NCBI GenBank assembly: GCA_011523825.1
Contig: WTFX01000026.1
Coordinates: 392,321 to 456,320, forward strand
DNA length: 64,000 bases
Direction: 5' to 3'
Source of the DNA: Microthrixaceae bacterium
GTDB taxonomy: Bacteria; Actinomycetota; Acidimicrobiia; Acidimicrobiales; Poriferisodalaceae
A program made the translations under genes and the position numbers. Below, in pieces: positions 1 through 6,937 of the stretch. The notes under the pieces are model-generated. The model saw nothing but the letters and a program-made list of their open reading frames with translations. It did not search any database and was not told where the DNA came from. The stretch's first letter is position 1. Every line of letters starts with the position of its first letter.

Positions 1-91
1 CCGTTCCCCGGGCCCGGCACGAGCAGTGGTGCCTAGTTGCGAGGACTATCGTCGGAGTGCTCATGTGTGATTGGCGCGACGGCTGGCAGTG

Positions 92-877
92 ATGAACGGG
101 TTGTGCGCCCGCAGCGGCTCACCGAAGCGGACTGCGCTGATGGGTGCGCTGTCGGCGATCGTCGTGCTCTTGCTGTTGGCGCTAGGTGTGCCAGCGGGGG
201 CGCAGTCGACCGATGTCCCGTCACCCCCAGAAGGGCTCTCGGTGACATCGGTGACACACAACTCGGTGACCCTTTCCTGGACGCCGCCGAGCGATGCGAG
301 CGTGACGGGCTATCAGGTGCTTCGACGCGATCACGCTGACGGCATCACCAGCACCTATGCCGTCATCGCGGACGATCTGGGCAGCGACACCGCGTCGTAC
401 GTCGACACCGGCGTCTCGGCCTCGTCGTCCTACTCGTACCGGGTCAAGGCGCGCAATGCCGCCGGCTTGAGCACCTCCTCGAGGCATGTGCGCGCCGACA
501 CTCCGGCGGCACCGGCTCCCGTCGCCTACAGCACCATTCCGGTCGCGCAGGTCTTCTCCAAGTCAGACCCCGGGCCCAACTCGCCGCAGCCGCAATCGCC
601 ACCGCCGCCGCTTGGTCAAGGCGTGACGCAGAAAGACGACGGTCAATCGGGCCAGGAGAACAAGGACCCTGCTGACGAGTCGAAACAGCAGCGCTCAGAT
701 CACGACTCGCCGTCGCAAGACACCACGCCGCCGGGTCAGCCGACGTCCAGCGCGTCCACCCCCGATCCGGACCCGCCCGAAGAGACAGACACCGAAACCG
801 AGACCCAGCCGCCGCCAACGCGGAAGCAGTTGATGGAGCGCGTCACCGTCCGAGTGGCACCGGCTCCCGGGAACTGA
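92..877 (+). CDS. Secreted fibronectin type III domain protein
   Basis: A protein of about 261 residues. It opens with a basic stretch and a hydrophobic signal segment (about residues 17-37, ending PAGAQS). One Fn3 domain follows (about residues 43-135, beginning PSPPEGLSVTSVTHNSVTLS, with a YSYRVKARNAAG strand). The last 120 residues are a disordered Pro/Gln/Ser/Asp/Thr-rich tail with no anchor seen. TTG at 71 is an alternative in-frame start, and ATG at 140 would give a minimal signal peptide. An extracellular binding or scaffold role is inferred from the domain alone. It shares the Fn3 theme with the large surface protein further along but is on the opposite strand. Confidence 0.7.
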   Translation: MNGLCARSGSPKRTALMGALSAIVVLLLLALGVPAGAQSTDVPSPPEGLSVTSVTHNSVTLSWTPPSDASVTGYQVLRRDHADGITSTYAVIADDLGSDTASYVDTGVSASSSYSYRVKARNAAGLSTSSRHVRADTPAAPAPVAYSTIPVAQVFSKSDPGPNSPQPQSPPPPLGQGVTQKDDGQSGQENKDPADESKQQRSDHDSPSQDTTPPGQPTSSASTPDPDPPEETDTETETQPPPTRKQLMERVTVRVAPAPGN

Positions 878-904
878 GCCAGCACTCATCCGTCCGACGG
901 AGCC

Positions 905-956
905 CGAGATCGCTCAGTCGGGGATCCAGTCTTCGGTTTGGAAGCCGAGCCCGTCG
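905..956. repeat. 52-bp direct repeat, left copy (duplicated 3' end of the CMD gene)
   Basis: This matches 2167-2218 at 51 of 52 bases (one A/G difference at 943). Read on the minus strand it encodes the last 13 residues of the CMD selenoprotein plus its stop (DGLGFQTEDWIPD), with one Leu-to-Phe change. It has no gene body behind it. It is therefore a duplicated gene end and marks the far boundary of the Fic/HTH cassette. Confidence 0.9.
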
Positions 957-969
957 ACGTCGGCGCGTC

Positions 970-1557
970 CTAGCTGCGGGCAAAGCTGACGAGTTCGCCG
1001 ACATCCCCGGCATCGGCAGAACGCAATGCTGCGATGTACCGCTGACGCAGTTCCTCGGTGGGGACTTGCAGGTTGCTGCCCCAGCTGAAGGCGTCACGGC
1101 CCAGGTTCGCAATGAGCAGGTCGGCACTAATGCGGCTGTGTCTGCCGTTGCCGTTGACGAAGGGGTGGATGAAGACAAGGCGATGATGGAAGCGCACGGC
1201 GATCTCATCTGGTTCCCAGGTCTCATGCTCGACCCATGCTGCAGCGTCATTCACGACATTCCGAACGTCGGAGGGGATGGTCATCGGCTCAATGCCGATG
1301 TTGGTGTCGGAGGTTCGATACCGGCCAGCCCAGCCCCAAACATCGCTGAACATGGATTTGTGCAGATTGCGTAAGTATTTGTCGTCGAGCAGCGTCGGCA
1401 GTCGCGGCTTTGGACGCAGCAGTGCCTTGGCGATGTTGCGCTGCTCGGCGTCGAAGAGCTCCTGCCGCGTCGTGATGTCTAGCTGAAGCAGGTCGGCTCG
1501 GTCTTCGTCAGACAGCAGTGTGTGTCCGTCCCCGAGCGGGGCCGCAAGGTTGCTCAT
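970..1557 (-). CDS. Fic family protein (mobile mystery protein B)
   Basis: A 195-residue protein with a complete Fic core motif at residues 131-142, HPFVNGNGRHSR (catalytic His131). Asn replaces the usual Asp/Glu at the metal-contact position. Fic enzymes usually transfer AMP or another phosphate-containing group to target proteins. The N-terminal stretch around LDITTRQELFDAEQRNIAKA fits the mobile-mystery-B subfamily, which is always paired with an HTH partner. The start lies 11 bp after the stop of that upstream gene, so the two form one operon. A toxin-like role kept in check by the partner is inferred. The target is unknown. Confidence 0.85.
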   Translation of the reverse strand: MSNLAAPLGDGHTLLSDEDRADLLQLDITTRQELFDAEQRNIAKALLRPKPRLPTLLDDKYLRNLHKSMFSDVWGWAGRYRTSDTNIGIEPMTIPSDVRNVVNDAAAWVEHETWEPDEIAVRFHHRLVFIHPFVNGNGRHSRISADLLIANLGRDAFSWGSNLQVPTEELRQRYIAALRSADAGDVGELVSFARS

Positions 1558-1568
1558 GGCGGTATGCC

Positions 1569-2030
1569 CTACTCGGCACGCCAGAGGTCGCGCCGTTGTC
1601 GGAATTCAGCCGCGAGGTCAGCGATCTGTGCCTCGAGATCGTCGGGGGTGACCTCTTGGTCCTCGAGCCGCGAGTGAGCCATGACGTTTCGCAAATGCTT
1701 GATCGCGCTGAGCCGTGCCTGAATGTCAACCATTCCGTCGAGGCTTGAACGCGGCACCAGCGCATAGACGAGGTCGCAATTGAGGGCATCGGCGACCCTG
1801 ATCAGGGTGTCGAGCTTGAGCGTCCGTTCACGCTCACCTCGTTCGATGGCGGAGATGCGCGACGGATGAACGCCCATGCGGCGGGCGAGGTCCCCGCTGG
1901 TCATCCCTAGCGAATCGCGCAACGTCCGGACCCACCCCTGGGGGGGAGGGGCAAGATCAGCGAGGTCGCCGTGTCGACCGAAGCGCTGGTCGAGCCGACG
2001 CCGTGATTGGGCTCGTTTGTCTCGCAACAT
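1569..2030 (-). CDS. XRE-family HTH protein (mobile mystery protein A)
   Basis: A 153-residue protein. It has a basic N-terminus, an XRE helix-turn-helix at about residues 32-92 (GMTSGDLARRMGVHPSRISA) and a C-terminal helical part. It is the upstream partner of the Fic gene, matching the fixed order of the mobile mystery A/B pair. It probably represses the AT-rich promoter region just upstream and may act as the antitoxin or regulator of the Fic protein; that role is inferred from gene order. Confidence 0.85.
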   Translation of the reverse strand: MLRDKRAQSRRRLDQRFGRHGDLADLAPPPQGWVRTLRDSLGMTSGDLARRMGVHPSRISAIERGERERTLKLDTLIRVADALNCDLVYALVPRSSLDGMVDIQARLSAIKHLRNVMAHSRLEDQEVTPDDLEAQIADLAAEFRQRRDLWRAE

Positions 2031-2035
2031 GCTTG

Positions 2036-2166
2036 GCCTGCCATCATTTTGGAGATCTATAAGTAGTCAAACTACCTAGTTCTATATATGTATCTATATT
2101 AGAATAGCAGCAGGAAGAACACAAATAGCGAATAATCTCGATATCGCTATAACTGCAAAGAAGACG
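2036..2166 (-). promoter_or_regulatory. AT-rich leader and promoter region of the Fic/HTH cassette
   Basis: About 130 bases with strikingly low GC compared with the surrounding DNA, including runs such as CTATATATGTATCTATATTA. No coding sequence is seen. It lies directly upstream of the HTH gene and ends exactly where the right-hand direct repeat begins. It most likely holds the promoter and operator of the pair. Its composition also supports a foreign origin for the cassette. Confidence 0.6.
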
Positions 2167-2218
2167 CGAGATCGCTCAGTCGGGGATCCAGTCTTCGGTT
2201 TGGAGGCCGAGCCCGTCG
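2167..2218. repeat. 52-bp direct repeat, right copy (native 3' end of the CMD gene)
   Basis: This is the intact 3' end of the CMD selenoprotein gene, including its stop codon. It matches 905-956 except for one base. Similarity stops abruptly at both ends, so the duplication is short and well defined. It is the probable integration target of the Fic/HTH cassette. Confidence 0.9.
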
Positions 2219-2757
2219 GCGATGCGGTTGGCGTAGGCGTAGTAGCCGACGACTTCGGTGATGTCGAGGATGTCGCGGTCGCTGAAGCCGGCGTCGCGCA
2301 GGGCGTCGATGTCGGCGTCGGTGGTGGCGGCGGGGGTCTCGGTGAGCTTGACGGCGTAGGCCAGCATGGCGGAGCGCTGTGCGGACAGCCCTGCGGTGGT
2401 CCAGTCGTGCTCGACGGCGGCGACGAGCTCGTCGTCGGCGATGAGGCGGCGCAGACCGCGCCGGTGGTGGACCACTCAGTAGTGGCAGTCGTTGGTGAGG
2501 CTGACGACCAGGGCGATGAGCTCGCGTTCGACCTTGCGCAGCGTGGCGGTGCCGGTCATGGCCGATTCGTAGAGGCCTTGGTGTGCGGCCATGCTGCGGG
2601 GGTTGAGTGAGTGGACGGCCAAGATGTGGTCGACCCGGCCCCAGGCGGGGTCCACGACCCGGGGGTACAGCTCGCCGAGCTCGCCGTCCCAGTCGTCGTC
2701 CGCAATGACCGTGATGCGCGCCATGAGCCAGCGTGACACACCGGCAGGCCGTATCAT
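2176..2757 (-). CDS. Peroxidase-related CMD/AhpD-like protein, predicted selenoprotein (TGA = Sec94)
   Basis: Two in-frame halves are separated only by a TGA at 2476-2478. Read through, they give a 193-residue carboxymuconolactone-decarboxylase/AhpD-like protein of the peroxidase-related type (GRVDHILAVHSLNPRSMAAH, then KVERELIALVVSLTNDCHY). The TGA falls where family members have the second redox cysteine, so the active site becomes Cys91-His-Tyr-Sec94-Val-Val-His-His. A SECIS-like hairpin follows at once. The family reduces peroxides through this dithiol, here a thiol/selenol. ATG at 2757 has a good GGAGG ribosome site; ATG at 2724 is an alternative. A conventional caller would split this gene. 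SelA, SelB, SelC and SelD must be encoded elsewhere. Confidence 0.9.
2447..2478 (-). promoter_or_regulatory. SECIS element directly after the Sec codon
   Basis: In the mRNA, bases 13-29 after the UGA form a hairpin of six G-C pairs closing a GGUCU loop (apical part GGCGC-GGUCU-GCGCC). The loop sequence and its distance from UGA (bases 19-23) match my memory of the E. coli fdhF SECIS, which also has GGUCU at 19-23. Bacterial SECIS elements recruit SelB to the UGA. Hairpin and spacing are read from the sequence; the comparison is from knowledge of fdhF. Confidence 0.85.
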
Positions 2758-2835
2758 GTGCCTATTCCTCCCCGTCGTCCCGGCCTCGCCGGGCCTGGCG
2801 GGGTTATCTCTTTGTTGGCACGGTGACCACAGTGC

Positions 2836-3357
2836 TCACGGAGACACGGCGAGATTCTCGGTGGCCCAGAGCTCGAATTCACCTTTGGCGAACGGCAATC
2901 GATAGTCGGTCTCGAGGAGTTCGTCAGCAATCGAGCTGACCGTCGCCACATTCAGAACGCCCTGGCTGATCGATTGACACAGCAGCGCCAGAGTGCGCGT
3001 GACGTGAACTCCTTGCCCCGAAGCAAACTTGTGTGCCGCAGCATCGTCGACGACCGCACAGCCGGGGAGTGTCTCGGCAAGCGCAAGGACGGCAGCCTCC
3101 CCAACGTTGCGGCTCCCTGAGACCAGACGCTCGGCGTACTTTGAGAACGCTGCGATTTCCTGAGTCGACTCGAGTTCGCGCGTCTCGATCCATGTGGCGT
3201 CGAGAGCCGCCTGAACGCTCGGATGCAGATGAGCGCCGTTTCGCAGCTCGTTCTGCACCGCCGCAGGGATGACTGCTCGGCGTTCGCCGACGACGAGCTG
3301 GAGCGCACCCAGGAGGCCGGCGCGCGCAAAGTGGCTCAGCGGTCCCGTGTCGAACAC
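2836..3357 (-). CDS. PIN-domain ribonuclease, probable toxin
   Basis: A 173-residue protein starting at GTG (MFDTGPLSHFARAG). The acidic residues expected of a PIN nuclease are present: Asp3, Glu37 (VQNELRN), Glu87 (GEAAVLALAE) and Asp104/Asp105 (CAVVDDAAAH). PIN proteins of this size are usually RNA-cutting toxins. It begins 23 bp after the stop of the XRE-ImmA gene on the same strand, so that gene is the likely antitoxin or regulator. The pairing is inferred from position. Confidence 0.75.
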   Translation of the reverse strand: MFDTGPLSHFARAGLLGALQLVVGERRAVIPAAVQNELRNGAHLHPSVQAALDATWIETRELESTQEIAAFSKYAERLVSGSRNVGEAAVLALAETLPGCAVVDDAAAHKFASGQGVHVTRTLALLCQSISQGVLNVATVSSIADELLETDYRLPFAKGEFELWATENLAVSP

Positions 3358-3380
3358 GAGCGTTCTCTAGGCCTGGTCCG

Positions 3381-4484
3381 TCAACTGACGAATGACCAGA
3401 TGGCGTCGCGTGGCAGCGTCGGAAGATCCGGCAGTTCCTCTTCGTTCCAGGTATCGAACAACAAGGCGAGCGCACGAGCGGCTGAGATCTCCTCGGCGCG
3501 GTAGGCGCGCAGCACGGCCTTGCTGTACATGTCGGGAAGCGCCGGAGGCTCAAGTTCGACAGGAATGATGAGCCCGTGATCGACGATGTCTGCCTGACGA
3601 GTGCGTGTGCGCCGGACTTGCTGCACTTCAGCGGCCGGGGCCACACCCAGTTCCGCGAGTCGCTGCGCGAGCGTTGACATGTCGACTCGGTACTCGCTGG
3701 CGATGAGGACGGCGTCGGTGCGCGTGTTCTCGCCACCGTGCCAGCGGTCGCGCAGTGCGGCGCGAGGGAGCAGCAGCGCTCTCGCGAATCGATCGATGCG
3801 AGCCTCTAGTCCTTCGGCCTGCGTCTGTGCGACCTCCCAATCGGTGGAGTATTCGTCGGCGAACACGTAGTGACCGATTTCGTGCGCGAGCGTGAGACGG
3901 CGACGTCCGACTGCCAGCGTGCCATTGACCAGTGCCACGCCGCCTTCGACGAGCAGCATCGAAGCCCCATCGGCGCCTTCATCTCCGAGCGCCAGCGAGA
4001 ATGTCAGCAATCCCAGCGCTTCGGCGGCGCGCGCGAGGTTGTTCGCTGGCTCGTCGGCGTCGTAGCCCAGCAGACGGCGCGTAGTCGCTGCCGCAGTCTC
4101 TGCTTCTTCGTTCGTTGTGGGGAAGTCGAGGTCTGGTGACGACGGCAGCTCGAGTCCGACACCGAGACGCTGGAGGAACTCCGTTTCGCGGACTGCTCGC
4201 TCCACCATTCGATCGATGCTCGGACTCGGAGCGTCGGTGTCCCGGCCGCGTCGACGAGAAATCACTGCCGCGGGCGCCTCATTGAACAGCCACTCAATTC
4301 GGGTGTCGAGGGCGTTGGCAATGTTGGCCAGTTCCGTTGCGCCGACTCCCCGGCCGCCGGTCTCGATCTTGGCCAGGGCGCTGCGGTGCAACCCGGCACG
4401 CGACGCGCACTCGGCCTGTGTTAGGCCGGCGTCCCGCCTCGCAGCTGCGATGCGCTGCCCAAGTTCTTCGGTGTCCGGCGTCAC
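3381..4484 (-). CDS. XRE HTH fused to an ImmA/IrrE metallopeptidase domain
   Basis: A 367-residue fusion. An XRE HTH lies at about residues 9-65 (DAGLTQAECASRAGLHRSAL). The C-terminal half is an ImmA/IrrE-type zinc peptidase domain with HEIGH at 201-205 and a downstream Glu228 in EARIDRFARALLLP. Such proteins (Xre-COG2856) cleave or control repressors and often serve as partners of toxins. It precedes the PIN gene in one operon. Its start ATG lies in a short AT-richer gap after the ubiquitin-like operon, which ends at 4527. Confidence 0.85.
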   Translation of the reverse strand: MTPDTEELGQRIAAARRDAGLTQAECASRAGLHRSALAKIETGGRGVGATELANIANALDTRIEWLFNEAPAAVISRRRGRDTDAPSPSIDRMVERAVRETEFLQRLGVGLELPSSPDLDFPTTNEEAETAAATTRRLLGYDADEPANNLARAAEALGLLTFSLALGDEGADGASMLLVEGGVALVNGTLAVGRRRLTLAHEIGHYVFADEYSTDWEVAQTQAEGLEARIDRFARALLLPRAALRDRWHGGENTRTDAVLIASEYRVDMSTLAQRLAELGVAPAAEVQQVRRTRTRQADIVDHGLIIPVELEPPALPDMYSKAVLRAYRAEEISAARALALLFDTWNEEELPDLPTLPRDAIWSFVS

Positions 4485-4526
4485 GTGTTCGATATTAGAA
4501 CAATCTGAGTCGCGTCGGACTCGAGT

Positions 4527-5159
4527 TCAGCAGATGTAGTCGAAGCCGAGCTTGTCGCAGAGGTAGCCGTAGTTCTCGCGTAAGTGCCGGGCGGGGGCGC
4601 CGATCTGGCGGTATCGGCTCAGCGCCTCCAGCAGCAGGATCTCGAACGCGGCCCAGTTGAGGTCGCTATCGACATCGGTGCGGTAGCCGATGACGGCACG
4701 GGCCCCGGTGTTCTCCTGGAACGCCTTCAGCCGTGACTCGCCGACCCCCATGACCGAGCACGAGCCGAAGTGGATGATGCGGCCTTGCGCCCGGCCGTCG
4801 ATCCGGGCTTCGAGGTCTTCGAGCGAGACGTAGCGCTTGCCGCCGAGCCAGAGGCTGCCGGGCCCGCCATGGAAGCCGAAGTAGCCGACCTGGTAGCCGG
4901 CGTAGCGCTTCTGGAGCCACTTGTCGAGGTAGTGCTCCAGTTCGGGCACGGTAGCGACGTTGCGGCGAATGCACTTGAGCTCGCCGATGACTTGGAGGGT
5001 GTGGAGCATCGGTTCGATGCTCCACGGGTCACGCAGGTCAGATTCCCAGTCCCCTTCGAAGGCGAACACGCCCGTCGCGATCGGCTCGGTAGAGGGGTGG
5101 CGTCCGGCTGCGGAGCAGTCGTCGGATTGCCTTGCGCATCGCCTGCTTGAGTGAGGCAA
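4527..5159 (-). CDS. DUF6642-like protein with a caspase/CHAT-like His/Cys pair
   Basis: The last gene of the ubiquitin-like operon, up to 210 residues. The conserved core begins GVFAFEGDWESDL. It carries a His in YFGFHGGPG (His97) and a Cys in IIHFGSCSVMG (Cys134). Their order, spacing and small-residue context resemble the His-Gly and Cys motifs of caspase and CHAT proteases. I recognise the family as DUF6642 with moderate certainty; protease activity is inferred. The start is uncertain: ATG at 5159 overlaps the previous gene by 122 bases, while GTG at 5069 would begin at the conserved core. Confidence 0.6.
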   Translation of the reverse strand: MPHSSRRCARQSDDCSAAGRHPSTEPIATGVFAFEGDWESDLRDPWSIEPMLHTLQVIGELKCIRRNVATVPELEHYLDKWLQKRYAGYQVGYFGFHGGPGSLWLGGKRYVSLEDLEARIDGRAQGRIIHFGSCSVMGVGESRLKAFQENTGARAVIGYRTDVDSDLNWAAFEILLLEALSRYRQIGAPARHLRENYGYLCDKLGFDYIC

Positions 5160-5463
5160 TCCAGCGGCGCTTCTCGTCGGGTACCCAGACGATTCTGTTC
5201 CTGCGGATCCAGTAGTGAGATCCGCACTCGAGGCGCTGGTTGCCGATCGACGGCGCCAAGGAGATCGTCTCGCCGTCGTAGATCAGGCGCCATTCGTCCG
5301 GCGCGAGCGGGGTGACCGTCTCGTTCCCGCAACCGCAGGCGCACATGTGGATTGCAGTCGCGTACGTCATTGAGACATAGAGGGCGTCGGCATCCATGAG
5401 CTTCGTGTCGGGCACAGAGTCAACGAAGACGGGACGCAGGCTGGAACGCTGTTTCTGCTTCAT
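5038..5463 (-). CDS. DUF6527 family protein of the ubiquitin-like operon
   Basis: A 141-residue protein with His39 and a Cys-rich cluster CACGCGNE (Cys41, 43, 45), then PSIGN at 71-75 and LECGSHYWIRRN with Cys80 and His83, which suggests a metal-bound fold. I recognise this pattern as DUF6527, a regular member of bacterial ubiquitin-like conjugation operons. A deconjugating role has been suggested for it, but the sequence does not prove that. Its ATG overlaps the stop of the E2-E1 gene (TGATG). The C-terminal 40 residues are Arg-rich and overlap the next gene. Confidence 0.7.
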   Translation of the reverse strand: MKQKQRSSLRPVFVDSVPDTKLMDADALYVSMTYATAIHMCACGCGNETVTPLAPDEWRLIYDGETISLAPSIGNQRLECGSHYWIRRNRIVWVPDEKRRWIASLKQAMRKAIRRLLRSRTPPLYRADRDGRVRLRRGLGI

Positions 5464-6656
5464 CAGCCTGTCTCGTCGTTGATGAAGTCGTTGTATTCGA
5501 TCCAATAGCCACTGACGCACTCGCGTTGGGAGTCCGCGTACACACCCATGAGCTTCTTCCAGCGGATCACCGCAGCGGTTGCGTTCAGGGCGTTCATGTC
5601 GGCAATCTGAATGTTCGCGGCGTATTCGTCATCGTCAGCTTCGCCGGACATGGGCACGTGCTTGAGAACTTGTTCCTGATCGACGGTGTCATTCACAAGC
5701 ACAGTTCGGACTTGGCCAGCCAGCCTGCCCACCTCCTCAGCGAGCCCGATGCCTGTGTCGATGAACGGGACATTGCGCTGGATCAGGGCCGGGATGATGC
5801 TCCCACGGACCTCGGCTCCGTCCACGGCGAGGAACGCGAAATCGCACTGAGCCAGCTCATCGAAGCAGTTCGGGCCCATGTAGTAGGGGTGGGCGACGAC
5901 TCTCGTATGGATGTTCGAGTAGATCGACTGGTAGTACTCGCACTTGAAGGGCTGTTTCCTCAGTACCTCGATCGGCGCAGCACCGGGGGACCTGAACGCG
6001 TTGTGCTGAAGGAGCCGATCGCCGTCCCAGAGGTGGAGTTCGCGCACATGGGTCTTGGCGACGAGATCGGCGATGTACGAGCCGGTCCCGCCGAGCCCGA
6101 TGATGCCTACCGTCTGCCCTGCCAGTCTGCGGCTGATGTTGCTGATCTCAGCCCGCGCGGAAGCCGTGTCGGCGTATGCAAACGGGTAGTCGCTCTCGTT
6201 TGGTGGGAGGCGTACTGCAGGCAACGCCGACACTGCGGGATCAACCGCCTGTGCGTAACTGCTGAGGATGTCCACGTATGCCGAGACGAGTTCGTGGTAG
6301 TCGCGGTATTGGCGCGTCGTGCCGTTCTCTCCGGGTTTGTGAGAGAACGTAAGCCTGAACCGATCGCCGCCGGCCACGAGGTCATTGCCGCGCGAATTGA
6401 TGATGTGGTTCAGCGGTCGACCTTGGTGATCGCATGGGTCACTGCCGCTGAAGTACGCCTGGTGGTCGTTGGGGGCCGCCGTCATATCGCCGGCGAGGTT
6501 CAGCGCGATCGCAAGAGTTCCATATTGGACGGCCTTGTCTCCGTCGACGTAAGGCACTTGGCGTACGAGCAACCACCCATCGTCGGTAGCGATGTCGTAG
6601 CCGTCGTGCCACAGACGCTGGAGGTCGCCGCTATGACTTATCGGTGTACTTGACAT
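5463..6656 (-). CDS. E2-like (DUF6791) and ThiF/E1-like fusion protein
   Basis: A 397-residue fusion. Residues 1-150 match the DUF6791 type (PISHSGDLQRLWHDGY, VPYVDG), proposed to be E2/UBC-like, with Cys75 in SDPCDHQG as a candidate carrier cysteine. Residues 165-397 are a ThiF/E1 adenylating domain: nucleotide loop GIIGLGGTGSYIADL (184-198), Asp211 in LHLWDGD, and CDFAFLAVDGAEVRG at 271-285. No cysteine occupies the usual E1 catalytic loop near FIDTGIGL, so thiol transfer may pass directly to the E2 part. The start lies inside the end of the Ubl gene (26-base overlap), which indicates coupled translation. Confidence 0.8.
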   Translation of the reverse strand: MSSTPISHSGDLQRLWHDGYDIATDDGWLLVRQVPYVDGDKAVQYGTLAIALNLAGDMTAAPNDHQAYFSGSDPCDHQGRPLNHIINSRGNDLVAGGDRFRLTFSHKPGENGTTRQYRDYHELVSAYVDILSSYAQAVDPAVSALPAVRLPPNESDYPFAYADTASARAEISNISRRLAGQTVGIIGLGGTGSYIADLVAKTHVRELHLWDGDRLLQHNAFRSPGAAPIEVLRKQPFKCEYYQSIYSNIHTRVVAHPYYMGPNCFDELAQCDFAFLAVDGAEVRGSIIPALIQRNVPFIDTGIGLAEEVGRLAGQVRTVLVNDTVDQEQVLKHVPMSGEADDDEYAANIQIADMNALNATAAVIRWKKLMGVYADSQRECVSGYWIEYNDFINDETG

Positions 6657-6900
6657 CGAAGATCATGCCGTCGGCGATCTTGGTGTCTTTGCCCTTGACC
6701 AGGGACCCCTTGCTGCCGCGCGGGCCATTGCGGTACTTGACGGTGAACTCGATGTTCTCTCCGCTTGGAGGGACGTCGTACGCCAGGCCAATCACCTCCT
6801 TGAAGGTCACGTACTCGCCCTCCACGTACTTCTTGCGGGAGTTGACGATGATCTCGACGCCTTTGTGGGGCTCGGGCTTGTCATGGGTCAGATCGCTCAT
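6631..6900 (-). CDS. Ubiquitin-like protein (multiubiquitin-domain type)
   Basis: An 89-residue protein that forms essentially one beta-grasp domain at about residues 14-88 (VEIIVNSRKKYVEGEYVTFK ... GMIFDVKYTDKS). This fits the multiubiquitin family found next to E1/E2 genes in bacteria. The C-terminus ends YTDKS with no Gly-Gly tail, so it would need trimming, or would use its terminal Ser, before conjugation. It is the first gene of the Ubl-E1/E2 block, downstream of the GIY-YIG gene, with a clear AAGGAG-type ribosome site. Function in conjugation is inferred from context. Confidence 0.8.
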   Translation of the reverse strand: MSDLTHDKPEPHKGVEIIVNSRKKYVEGEYVTFKEVIGLAYDVPPSGENIEFTVKYRNGPRGSKGSLVKGKDTKIADGMIFDVKYTDKS

Positions 6901-6937
6901 GGTTACTCCTTCGGGTGATCCGGCACGGTGTGATGTG

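Larger units (their letters stand above)
905..2166 (-). mobile_element. Fic/HTH cassette bounded by 52-bp direct repeats
   Basis: A 1262-bp unit that carries only the Fic gene, the HTH gene and an AT-rich leader. It is bounded by a 52-bp direct repeat derived from the 3' end of the adjacent CMD gene. The layout looks like integration at a gene end with duplication of the target, as seen with att sites, but no integrase or transposase gene is present. The two genes match the family pair named 'mobile mystery proteins A and B' for their repeated association with mobile DNA. That the cassette moves is inferred; the repeat and its origin are seen directly. Confidence 0.7.
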
